DNA of 64,000 nt. Source: Zavarzinia aquatilis (GTDB lineage: Bacteria > Pseudomonadota > Alphaproteobacteria > Zavarziniales > Zavarziniaceae). Within the stretch, counting starts at the first letter, position 1, and every line of letters begins with the position of its first letter. Location of the stretch: the NCBI RefSeq assembly GCF_003173035.1, contig NZ_QGLE01000013.1, positions 1 to 64,000 on the forward strand, in the 5' to 3' direction. The notes under the pieces were generated by a model. It ran no database searches, was not told where the DNA came from, and saw nothing but the letters and a program-made list of their open reading frames with translations. Position numbers and translations under genes: made by a program. Of the stretch, positions 17,088 to 24,162 are shown piece by piece.

Positions 17088-18520
17088 GCGGCATTCTCCT
17101 GTTTCAGGCTGGCGAGGGCGGCGAGCGCGCGTTGGCGGGCCGCGTCGTGGTCGACGATGGGGGCGGGATAGTCGCGGCCGAGGACCACGCCATGGCGCGC
17201 CGCCCTGTCGGGGTCGGCGGCCGGGGCGTGAATCAGCTCGTCGGGCAGGCGCGCCAGCTCGGGCACGAAGCGGCGGATGTAGGCGCCCGCGGGATCGAAC
17301 TTCCGGCTCTGCAGGGTCGGATTGAAGATGCGGAAGAAGGGCGCGGCGTCGGCACCGCAGCCGGCGACCCATTGCCAGCTCGCCGCGTTGCTGGCGACAT
17401 CGTGATCGACCAGCGTGTCGGCGAACCAGGCGAGGCCCTCGGTCCAGGGCAGCAGCAGATCCTTGATCAGGAAGGAGGCGGCGACCATGCGCACCCGGTT
17501 GTGCATCCAGCCGGTCTGCCACAGCTCGCGCATCCCGGCATCGACGATGGGATAGCCGGTCAGGCCGCGCTGCCAGGCGCGCAGGGCCGTGTCGTCGCGC
17601 AGCGTGGGGAAGCGGGCGAATTCGGGGCGCAGGGGCCGGCGCGGCATCTCCGGCTCGGCCGCCAGCAGATGATAGGAGAACTCCCGCCAGCCCAGTTCGG
17701 ACAGGAAACGCTCGACACCCGTCGAGCGGGCCGGATCGCGGGCGAGGGCGTGATGGGCGGCGTGCCAGACCTGCCCCGGGCTGATCTCGCCGAAGGCAAG
17801 ATGGGGCGACAGGCGCGAGGTCGCCTGCAGATCGGGCCGGTCGCGCCGTGCCCCGTAATCGCGCAGATCGTGGCGGATGAAGGCGGCGAGGCGGGCACGG
17901 GCGCCTGCCTCGCCCGGTTGCCAGCAGGGGGCGAAGCCCCGCGCCCAGTCGGGCGCGGTCGGCAGCAGGCACCAGTCGTCGAGCTTGTCGCCCGCGACAG
18001 GCGTCGAAGGGGCGGGCAGGGCTTCAGGCGCGGGCAAGGGCCAGGCCGGCGGGGGCGCGGCCCGGCAGGCGCGCCAGAATGGGGTGAAGACGCGAAAACG
18101 CTGGCCGGTGCCGGTGCGGATGCCGCCCGGCTCGAACAGCAGGCCGCCGTCGCTGGTGATGACCTCAATCCCCGCCTGGCGCAGGCGGCGGGCCAGGGCC
18201 TCGTCGCTGGCGGCGACCGCGGGGTCGGGGCTGCGGTTGAAGGCGATGGCTTCCGCCCCGGTTTCGGCGATCAGGCCGGCGATCACCTCCGTCGCCGGTC
18301 CACGCCGCAGGACGAGGCGGTTGCCGAGGGCGGCGATATCCCGGTGAAGGCCGGCGAGACTGTGGTGCAGCCACCAGCGCGCCGCGCCGCCCATGGTTTC
18401 ATCGAGGATGTGCAGCGGGATGACCGGCCGGCCGCTGCTCGCCGCGCTGGCCACGGCCTGCTGGTCCGACAGGCGCAGGTCGCGGCGGAACCACAGGATC
18501 ATCGGGCGGCGGTCGGTCAT
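17084..18520 (-). CDS. phrB: Deoxyribodipyrimidine photolyase
   Basis: A 478-residue DNA photolyase. The N-terminal alpha/beta antenna domain begins ILWFRRDLRLSDQQAV. The FAD-binding helical domain has the signatures TSRLSPHLAFGEISPGQV, LGWREFSYHLL, GYPIVDAGMRELWQTGWMHNRVRMVAASFLIKDLLLPW and NAASWQWVAGCGADAAPFFRIFNP. It repairs cyclobutane pyrimidine dimers with light. It is the first gene of a five-gene unit with oxidoreductase, DUF1365, CFA synthase and MFS genes. An ECF-type promoter lies 31 bp upstream. This fits a light and singlet-oxygen response. Confidence 0.95.
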   Translation of the reverse strand: MTDRRPMILWFRRDLRLSDQQAVASAASSGRPVIPLHILDETMGGAARWWLHHSLAGLHRDIAALGNRLVLRRGPATEVIAGLIAETGAEAIAFNRSPDPAVAASDEALARRLRQAGIEVITSDGGLLFEPGGIRTGTGQRFRVFTPFWRACRAAPPPAWPLPAPEALPAPSTPVAGDKLDDWCLLPTAPDWARGFAPCWQPGEAGARARLAAFIRHDLRDYGARRDRPDLQATSRLSPHLAFGEISPGQVWHAAHHALARDPARSTGVERFLSELGWREFSYHLLAAEPEMPRRPLRPEFARFPTLRDDTALRAWQRGLTGYPIVDAGMRELWQTGWMHNRVRMVAASFLIKDLLLPWTEGLAWFADTLVDHDVASNAASWQWVAGCGADAAPFFRIFNPTLQSRKFDPAGAYIRRFVPELARLPDELIHAPAADPDRAARHGVVLGRDYPAPIVDHDAARQRALAALASLKQENAA

Positions 18521-18550
18521 GAGCGTTCCGGGGTCAGGTCTCTGAGGATG

Positions 18551-18579
18551 CTATACGCAACCCCGGCGGTATCGGATCT
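18551..18579 (-). promoter_or_regulatory. RpoE-like ECF promoter of the photolyase operon
   Basis: On the minus strand, AGATCC (18579-18574), 18 bp, then TATAG (18555-18551), 30 bp before the photolyase ATG. It has the same spacing as the exact TGATCC/TAAG element at 10341 and differs by one base in the -35 box. The pairing of two such sites at the two ends of one functional cluster supports shared control. Confidence 0.5.
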
Positions 18580-18673
18580 GCCCCCTTGCGAAAGTTGCCG
18601 GGCCATGGCGGACTGCGAGCCGACAATGATGCCGGCGGCCGGCCCGCCACCCCGCAGGGAGGATGAATTCGCA

Positions 18674-19096
18674 ATGCCCGACGCACTGGTTGCCCCGCTG
18701 GCGGCGCTGCCGCACTGGACCCTGCTCTATGCCGGGCTGAACGGCCTGCTGTCCTTCGCCCTCGCCTTCCGGGTCGGTCTGCAGCGCATGAAATCCAATG
18801 TGATTTTCGGCGACGGCGGCGATTCCGCCCTGCAGCGGGCGATCCGGGCCCATGGCAACAATGTCGAATATGTGCCGCTTACCCTCGTCCTCATCGGACT
18901 TCTCGAGCTTTCGGGCCAGCCGGGCTGGGCGATCCACGTTCTCGGCGCGGCGCTGTTCGCCGGGCGGGCGCTGCACGGCATCGGCCTGTCGATCTCGGCC
19001 GAGGGCACGCCGCCCCGGCTTTACGGCATTCTGCTGACCTGGGGCGCGCTGGTCGTCTCCGCCGTCTGGTGCGTCGTCGCCGCGCTGACCCTGTGA
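18674..19096 (+). CDS. MAPEG family membrane protein
   Basis: A 140-residue protein with four predicted membrane helices. The MAPEG core is RVGLQRMKSNVIFGDGGDSALQRAIRAHGNNVEYVPLTLVLIGLLELSG followed by ALHGIGLSI. MAPEG proteins include microsomal glutathione transferases; the bacterial substrates are mostly unknown. An AGGGAGG site upstream supports the ATG at 18674. It is transcribed divergently from the photolyase operon and converges with fliP, with 25 bp between them. Confidence 0.85.
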   Translation: MPDALVAPLAALPHWTLLYAGLNGLLSFALAFRVGLQRMKSNVIFGDGGDSALQRAIRAHGNNVEYVPLTLVLIGLLELSGQPGWAIHVLGAALFAGRALHGIGLSISAEGTPPRLYGILLTWGALVVSAVWCVVAALTL

Positions 19097-19121
19097 TCCG
19101 GCGCGGAGAGGGACATCGCGC

Positions 19122-19874
19122 TCAGGTGCCGTAGCTCTGGATCAGGCTGGCGACGACGAGGCTCCAGCCATCGACGAGGACGAAGAAGATCAGCTTGAAG
19201 GGCAGGGAGATGACCACCGGCGGCAGCATCATCATGCCCATGCCCATCAGCACCGAGGCGATCACCATGTCGATGACGAGAAAGGGCACGAACAGCAGGA
19301 AGCCGATCTCGAAGGCCCGGCGCAGTTCGGAAATCATGAAGGCCGGCACCAGCGTGGTCAGCGGCACCGCGTCCGGCGTCGCTGGCGCCGGGGCCTCGGA
19401 CAGGTTGACGAAGAGCGCCAGATCCTGTTCCCGCGTGTGTTTCAGCATGAAGGCGCGGAAGGGCGCCGCCGTCGCGTCGAAGGCGGCGCGCTCGTCGAGC
19501 TGGCCCTCGATATAGGGGTTGATGCCGTCGCGCCATGCCTTGTCGAAGGTCGGCGCCATGATGAAGGCGGTCAGGAACAGGGCGAGGCCGATCAGGATGG
19601 TGTTGGGCGGCGTCGTCTGCGCGCCGATCGCGCTGCGCAACAGGGACAGGACGACGACCAGCCGCCCGAACGACGTGACGACGACGAGCAGCGACGGCGC
19701 GAGGCTGAGCACGGTGACGAGGACGACGACCTGAACGAGGCTCGAGGTCATGCCACCTTCGCCGCCGAGGTCGAGCGACAGGCTCTGCGCCAGCGCCGCC
19801 CCGCTGCCGAGCAGCAGCAGAAGGCCGGCGCCGCAGGCGGGGGCGAGGGTTTTCAGCGTCAGGCGGCCGGTCAT
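19122..19874 (-). CDS. fliP: Flagellar export gate protein FliP
   Basis: A 250-residue FliP with signal peptide (cleavage near GAALAQ) and four membrane segments. Family blocks are VQVVVLVTVLSLAPSLLVVVTSFGRLVVVLSLLRSAIGAQTTPPN, MAPTFDKAWRDGINPYIEGQ, LVPAFMISELRRAFEIGFLLFVPFLVIDMV and MGMMMLPPVVISLPFKLIFFVLVDGW. With FliQ and FliR it forms the export gate of the flagellar type III apparatus. It ends a fliO-containing minus-strand unit, with a 4-bp overlap with fliO. Confidence 0.95.
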   Translation of the reverse strand: MTGRLTLKTLAPACGAGLLLLLGSGAALAQSLSLDLGGEGGMTSSLVQVVVLVTVLSLAPSLLVVVTSFGRLVVVLSLLRSAIGAQTTPPNTILIGLALFLTAFIMAPTFDKAWRDGINPYIEGQLDERAAFDATAAPFRAFMLKHTREQDLALFVNLSEAPAPATPDAVPLTTLVPAFMISELRRAFEIGFLLFVPFLVIDMVIASVLMGMGMMMLPPVVISLPFKLIFFVLVDGWSLVVASLIQSYGT

Positions 19875-20206
19875 GGCGACTCCGCGGGCGGGGAAGACTC
19901 GGGGGGCGGGGAAGATTCAGGGGGCGGGGAAGAAACGGGCGCCGCCGATGCTGGCGCCGACGCCGGCCGGCGGTCCAGCGCGATATCGCCGCCGGGGCCG
20001 AGCAGCACGAGATGTTCCGTCTCGTCCTGACGCAGGAGGACGAGGCGGCGGCGCGGGTCGAGGCTCAGGGTTTCGACGACGGCGAGGCGCCTGCCCGCCC
20101 GTTTCGGTACCCGGTCGCCCAGCCGGCGCAGCACGGCGCCGAAGGCGATGATCAGCAGGATGACGAGACCGAGGGCGAAACCCGCGCGCAAGAGGTCGAG
20201 CGTCAT
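19871..20206 (-). CDS. fliO: Flagellar biosynthesis protein FliO
   Basis: A 111-residue protein with one N-terminal membrane helix (AGFALGLVILLIIAFGAVLRRLG) and the FliO beta domain RRLAVVETLSLDPRRRLVLLRQDETEHLVLLGPGGDIALD. FliO helps assemble the FliP ring. The C-terminus is a Pro/Ser/Glu tail with tandem PPPESS repeats. It overlaps fliP and the FlhB-like gene by 4 bp each, so the three form one operon. Confidence 0.85.
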   Translation of the reverse strand: MTLDLLRAGFALGLVILLIIAFGAVLRRLGDRVPKRAGRRLAVVETLSLDPRRRLVLLRQDETEHLVLLGPGGDIALDRRPASAPASAAPVSSPPPESSPPPESSPPAESP

Positions 20207-20535
20207 CGCGGGAAGCCGCCCAGCGGCTGGTCCGGGCCGGGCTGCATCGCCCGCGCCTCGCGCATCCGGTTGTTGGCCATATAGACATGGGCGAGGATTT
20301 CGGCGACCGCGGCGAAGGCTTCGAGCGGGATCGTTTCGTCGAGGTCGATGGTTTCCAGAATCTCGACCAGATCGGCATCCTCGCGCAGCTTCACGCCATG
20401 GGCGAGGGCGAGGGCGACGATCCGCTCGGCAAGCTCGCCCTGACCGCGCGCGACGACACGCGGCGCGGTATCGAGGCCCCGCTCGTAGGAGAGCGCCACG
20501 GCCTTCTGCCGGCGCGTCGGTCTGTCGTCACTCAT
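20203..20535 (-). CDS. FlhB C-terminal-like protein (FlhX type)
   Basis: A 110-residue protein matching only the cytoplasmic C-terminal domain of FlhB/YscU: KAVALSYERGLDTAPRVVARGQGELAERIVALALAHGVKLREDADLVEILETIDLDETIPLEAFAAVAEILAHVYMANN. It lacks the NPTH autocleavage motif and membrane helices. Such standalone FlhB-C paralogues can partly substitute for the FlhB-C fragment in export. The ATG at 20533-20535 (MSDDRPTRRQ) is preferred over a start 12 codons upstream. It is the first gene of the fliO-fliP unit. The full-length flhB is at 23065. Confidence 0.82.
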   Translation of the reverse strand: MSDDRPTRRQKAVALSYERGLDTAPRVVARGQGELAERIVALALAHGVKLREDADLVEILETIDLDETIPLEAFAAVAEILAHVYMANNRMREARAMQPGPDQPLGGFPR

Positions 20536-20579
20536 CGGCCCGTGCTTTCCATGGTCCGGTCCATTCTGCACCGACAGGG

Positions 20580-20633
20580 TTAACGAGGTCTTGGCCCCGG
20601 GGGAAGCCCGATCGTTTACCCGCCGTTAAGGAG
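20580..20633 (+). promoter_or_regulatory. Candidate CtrA-like sites and strong ribosome-binding site before flgB
   Basis: TTTA (20615-20618), 7 bp, TTAA (20626-20629) is one mismatch from the CtrA consensus TTAA-7-TTAA. A weaker TTAA-7-TTGG lies at 20580-20594. The second TTAA is also the start of the ribosome-binding site TTAAGGAG (20626-20633), which recurs identically before flgC (21118) and fliE (21559). The CtrA reading is therefore uncertain; the ribosome-binding site is solid. Confidence 0.4.
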
Positions 20634-20644
20634 ACGGTGCCAGC

Positions 20645-21109
20645 ATGTCAGCATCGCCATGTCTGGCAAGGGCCGCAATCGCCATGGATCTCGACCGCAT
20701 TCCCCTGATCGGTATGCTGGTGCGCCGGATGGATTTCCTCGGCGCCCGCCAGCGCGTGATCGCGCAGAATGTGGCCAATGCCGACACCCCGGGCTACAAG
20801 CCGCGCGAATTGTCCGAGGATGCCTTCGCCCGCGAAGTCTCGCGGGAGCTGGGCCGCGGTGGCGCGGCGCCGGTCGCGGTCGCGACGACGACGGCGGGCC
20901 ACATGCAGGGCACCCGCGTCGCCGACGGCAGCCAGGCACGCTCCGAACGCTCCGGCACTTACGAATCCACGCCCTCGGGCAATGCGGTCGTCATCGAGGA
21001 CGAGATGACCCGCCTCGCCGAGACCCAGATGGATTACGACACGATCACCGGCATCTATCGCAAGCAGGTCGCGATGATCAAGACCGCCCTGCGTGGGCCG
21101 TCGGCCTGA
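20645..21109 (+). CDS. flgB: Flagellar basal-body rod protein FlgB
   Basis: A proximal rod protein. The N-terminal rod signature is QRVIAQNVANADTPGYKPREL, and the C-terminal helix is QMDYDTITGIYRKQVAMIKTALRG. The ribosome-binding site TTAAGGAG at 20626-20633 points to the ATG at 20645 (154 residues, spacer 11). Family alignment would favour MDLDRIPLIGML at 20684 (141 residues), which has no good ribosome-binding site; I keep the longer form. It is the first gene of the flgB-flgC-fliE-fliQ-fliR-flhB run. Confidence 0.92.
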   Translation: MSASPCLARAAIAMDLDRIPLIGMLVRRMDFLGARQRVIAQNVANADTPGYKPRELSEDAFAREVSRELGRGGAAPVAVATTTAGHMQGTRVADGSQARSERSGTYESTPSGNAVVIEDEMTRLAETQMDYDTITGIYRKQVAMIKTALRGPSA

Positions 21110-21131
21110 CGCCGGCGTTAAGGAGACAGAG

Positions 21132-21551
21132 ATGTCCGTCGACGACCTGACCCGGACCATGATGATTTCCGCCGCCGGCATGAGGGCGCAGAGCGTCCGA
21201 ATGCGGGTGATCGCGGAAAACATGGCCAATGCCGAGACCGTGGGCATGAAGCCGGGTGACGAGCCCTACCGCCGCAAGGTCGTCACCTTCGCCAGCGAAC
21301 TCGACAAGGCGACGGGCGCGGCAGAGGTGAAGGTGAAAGCCGTCACCGAAGACCAGTCGCCCTTCGGCAGCCGCTTCGACCCCGGCCATCCGGCGGCCGA
21401 TGGCGATGGCTATGTGAAGACGCCGAATGTGAACACGCTGGTCGAGGTCAGCGACATGCGCCAGGCCCAACGCACCTATGAAGCCAATCTGAACGTCATT
21501 GATTCGGCCCGCGGCATGTTGATGCGCACCATCGACCTGCTGCGTTCCTGA
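21132..21551 (+). CDS. flgC: Flagellar basal-body rod protein FlgC
   Basis: A 139-residue rod protein. The N-terminal block SAAGMRAQSVRMRVIAENMANAETVGMKPGDEPYRRKVVTF and C-terminal VKTPNVNTLVEVSDMRQAQRTYEANLNVIDSARGMLMRTIDLL are those of FlgC. A perfect TTAAGGAG lies 6 bp before the ATG and fixes the start. It follows flgB by 22 bp and precedes fliE by 20 bp. Confidence 0.95.
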   Translation: MSVDDLTRTMMISAAGMRAQSVRMRVIAENMANAETVGMKPGDEPYRRKVVTFASELDKATGAAEVKVKAVTEDQSPFGSRFDPGHPAADGDGYVKTPNVNTLVEVSDMRQAQRTYEANLNVIDSARGMLMRTIDLLRS

Positions 21552-21571
21552 GCCCGGGTTAAGGAGCCGAC

Positions 21572-21910
21572 ATGGACCCCATCGCGAACCGCGCCCTCGG
21601 CGCCTATACCGATGCCCTGCGCCGCGGCGCGGGCTCGGCCCCTGGCGGTGAAGCCCTTGGCCGGACGGCGGCCCTGCCGGGCGGCGACGATGCCAATTCC
21701 TTCGGCGCCGTGCTTGGCCGCGCCATGGACGACGCGGTCGCGACCTCGGTCAAGGCCGACCAGACCTCGCTGGCGGCGGCGGCCGGCAAGGCCAATGTCA
21801 CCGACGTGGTGACCGCGCTGACCAATGCGGAAGTCACCTTGCAGGCGGTGGTTGCGGTCCGCGACAAGGTCGTGTCAGCCTATCAGGAAATCATGCGTAT
21901 GCCGATCTGA
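21572..21910 (+). CDS. fliE: Flagellar hook-basal body protein FliE
   Basis: A 112-residue FliE, the adaptor between the MS ring or export gate and the rod. The conserved C-terminal half reads DVVTALTNAEVTLQAVVAVRDKVVSAYQEIMRMPI; the N-terminal half is variable and Gly/Ala-rich. TTAAGGAG lies 5 bp before the ATG. Confidence 0.93.
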   Translation: MDPIANRALGAYTDALRRGAGSAPGGEALGRTAALPGGDDANSFGAVLGRAMDDAVATSVKADQTSLAAAAGKANVTDVVTALTNAEVTLQAVVAVRDKVVSAYQEIMRMPI

Positions 21911-21937
21911 CCGGGATCGGCGGTCGGAGGCTGAAAC

Positions 21938-22294
21938 TTGACGGCTGGCGAAGCCCTGGATGTCGCGCGCGAGGCGCTGCTGACCATCATGCTCGTCTCG
22001 GCGCCGGTCATGGTGGTGGCGCTTGTCGTCGGCCTGACCATCTCGCTGTTCCAGGCCCTGACCCAGATTCAGGAGGCGACGCTCAGCTTCGTCCCCAAGA
22101 TCATCGCGATCTTCGCCGTTCTTCTGCTCGCGCTGCCCTTCATGGGCTCGCAGATGAGCACCTTCACCCAGCAGATCATGTCGCGCATCGCCGACGGTAA
22201 CGCGCAGGTGCCGGTTAGCGCCGCCCCGGGCAACGCGCCGGCTGGCGCCGTCCCCGGCACGGCGCCCCCGGCCGCGCCCGCCGGCGGCGGCTGA
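21938..22294 (+). CDS. fliQ: Flagellar export gate protein FliQ
   Basis: A 118-residue FliQ starting with TTG (MTAGEALDVAREALLTIMLV), preceded by GGAGG. Two membrane helices match the family: SAPVMVVALVVGLTISLFQALTQIQEATLSFVPKIIAIFAVLLLALPFMGS. FliQ is normally about 88-90 residues; here an extra Ala/Pro/Gly-rich tail of about 30 residues (after ADGNAQVPVSAAPG) follows. The tail is unusual and of unknown use. It ends 4 bp before fliR. Confidence 0.92.
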   Translation: MTAGEALDVAREALLTIMLVSAPVMVVALVVGLTISLFQALTQIQEATLSFVPKIIAIFAVLLLALPFMGSQMSTFTQQIMSRIADGNAQVPVSAAPGNAPAGAVPGTAPPAAPAGGG

Positions 22295-22298
22295 CGCC

Positions 22299-23054
22299 AT
22301 GCTGGACCAGCTTCTGCCCGGCGGCGTCTTCGCCCTGGCGCTGGTCTTCGCCCGGATCGGCACCATGGTCATGGTCCTGCCGGTCTTTGGCGAACAATAT
22401 GTCCAGGCCCGCATCCGCCTTGCCCTCGCGCTGTTCCTGACCGTGATCATCCTGCCCCGGGCGGGCACGTTGCCGCCGCTGCCGGCCCAGCCCGCGCTGC
22501 TGCTGCCGCTGATCGGGGGCGAGGTCTTGGTCGGCCTCGCCATTGCCGGCATCGCCCGGCTGGCGGTTTCCGCGCTGCATATCGCGGGCACCATCATCGC
22601 CGTGCAGTCGGGCCTCGCCGCCGCCCAGAACGTCGATCCGACGCAAGGCACCCAGTCGGCGGTCGCCTCCAATTTCCTGGTCATGACCGGGACGACGCTG
22701 ATCGTCGTCGCCGATCTGCATCACCTGCTGATCGGTGCCCTCGTCGAGAGCTATCGCCTGTTCCCGGTCGCCGCCGCGCCGCCCGTTGGCGATTTCGCCC
22801 GGCTGGCCACCGGGGTGATCGCCGATACCTTCACCCTCGCCATGCAGATGTCGGCGCCTTTCCTTGCCTTCGGTGTCGTGTTCAACGTGCTGCTCGGCCT
22901 GATGAACCGGTTGATGCCGGTGATGCAGGTTTTCTTCATCGCCATGCCGTTGCAGATCCCGCTCGCCTTCCTGCTGCTTTCCCTCACCATGGGCTTCACC
23001 CTGACCCTGTTCGCCGACCGGTTCGTCGACGCGCTCGGCCCGCTGATCCGCTAG
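22299..23054 (+). CDS. fliR: Flagellar export gate protein FliR
   Basis: A 251-residue membrane protein with about six helices. FliR blocks are ALVFARIGTMVMVLPVFGEQYVQARIRLALALFLTVIILP, GEVLVGLAIAGIARLAVSALHIAG, QGTQSAVASNFLVMTGTTLI and FNVLLGLMNRLMPVMQVFFIAMPLQIPLAFLLLSLTMG. It is part of the FliPQR gate. Spacing to flhB is 10 bp. Confidence 0.94.
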   Translation: MLDQLLPGGVFALALVFARIGTMVMVLPVFGEQYVQARIRLALALFLTVIILPRAGTLPPLPAQPALLLPLIGGEVLVGLAIAGIARLAVSALHIAGTIIAVQSGLAAAQNVDPTQGTQSAVASNFLVMTGTTLIVVADLHHLLIGALVESYRLFPVAAAPPVGDFARLATGVIADTFTLAMQMSAPFLAFGVVFNVLLGLMNRLMPVMQVFFIAMPLQIPLAFLLLSLTMGFTLTLFADRFVDALGPLIR

Positions 23055-23064
23055 GAGGGGGGCG

Positions 23065-24153
23065 ATGGCCGAAGACCAGGACGAGAGTTCCAAAACAGAA
23101 GAACCCTCCGCGAAACGCATCGCGGATGCCGAGAAGCGCGGCGACGTCCTGAAGAGCAACGAGGTCGGCCACTGGTTCGGCCTTGCCGCCGGCCTCGGCG
23201 CCATCGTCATCATCGCCACCGTCTCGGGGCCCGACATGGGGCGGCGCCTCGCCGGCTTCCTCGATCACGGCTGGGCGATCTCGCTCGACGAGCGGACCGG
23301 CGTCGACATCCTGATCGAGGTCGGGCAGGACCTGCTGCTCGGCCTCGGCCTGCCGCTGCTGCTGCTCGTGGCGGCGGCGATCGCCGGCCACGCCCTGCAG
23401 CACAAGATCATCTTCAGCGGCGAGAAGATGAAACCCGACCTGTCGAAACTGTCGCCGATGAAGGGCCTGACCCGCATCTTCTCGCGCCAGGGGCTGGTCG
23501 AATTCGTCAAGGGCATCGCCAAGATCGTCGCCGTCGGCACCGGGGCGGTGATCGGCGCGGCACCGACCTTCAACGCGATGATCGCGCTGCCTTCGCGCGA
23601 ATTCGACGATATCGCGCTGCTCACGCTGCAGGCGGTGATCCGCCTGTTTGGCGGCGCGCTGGTGGTGCTGACCGTGATCGCCGGCGCCGACTTCATGTTC
23701 CAGCGTTTCGAGCGCCTGCGCCGCCTGCGCATGACCAAGCAGGAGGTGAAGGACGAGCACAAGCAGACCGAGGGCGACCCCCAGATCAAGGCGCGCCAGC
23801 GCCAGATGGCCCGCTCGCGCATCCGGCGGCGCATGATGGCGGCGGTGCCGACGGCCGACGTGGTCGTCACCAACCCGACCCATTTCGCCGTCGCCCTGAA
23901 ATACGACGCCGAGAAGATGGGCGCCCCCGTCGTCGTCGCCAAGGGCGCCGACTCGCTCGCCGCGCGGATCAGGGCGGTGGCCGACGAGGCGGGCGTGCCC
24001 CTGGTCGAGAACCCGCCGCTCGCCCGCGCGCTCTACGCCACGGTTGAAATCGACGAGGAAGTCCCGCCCGATCACTACAAGGCGGTGGCGGAAGTGATCG
24101 GTTTCGTGCTGCGGCGTCGCGGGGGCCTTCCAAAGCGGCCCGCAGTCCCGTAA
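23065..24153 (+). CDS. flhB: Flagellar export switch protein FlhB
   Basis: A 362-residue FlhB. The N-terminus carries the typical SSKTEEPSAKRIADAEKRGDVLKSNEV, followed by four membrane helices and the linker EVKDEHKQTEGDPQIKARQRQMARSRIRRRMMAAVPTADVVVTNPTHFAVALKY. The NPTH motif is the autocleavage site that switches export from rod/hook to filament substrates. The C-terminal domain ends IGFVLRRRGGLPKRPAVP. cckA follows after 9 bp, an order conserved in many alphaproteobacteria. Confidence 0.95.
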   Translation: MAEDQDESSKTEEPSAKRIADAEKRGDVLKSNEVGHWFGLAAGLGAIVIIATVSGPDMGRRLAGFLDHGWAISLDERTGVDILIEVGQDLLLGLGLPLLLLVAAAIAGHALQHKIIFSGEKMKPDLSKLSPMKGLTRIFSRQGLVEFVKGIAKIVAVGTGAVIGAAPTFNAMIALPSREFDDIALLTLQAVIRLFGGALVVLTVIAGADFMFQRFERLRRLRMTKQEVKDEHKQTEGDPQIKARQRQMARSRIRRRMMAAVPTADVVVTNPTHFAVALKYDAEKMGAPVVVAKGADSLAARIRAVADEAGVPLVENPPLARALYATVEIDEEVPPDHYKAVAEVIGFVLRRRGGLPKRPAVP

Positions 24154-24162
24154 TCAATAGCC

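Noticed and set aside
20541-20600. Sigma-54 promoter before flgB
   Set aside because: TGG/TGC doublets occur but not with the fixed 10-bp GG-to-GC gap; spacing is wrong in every register I tried.
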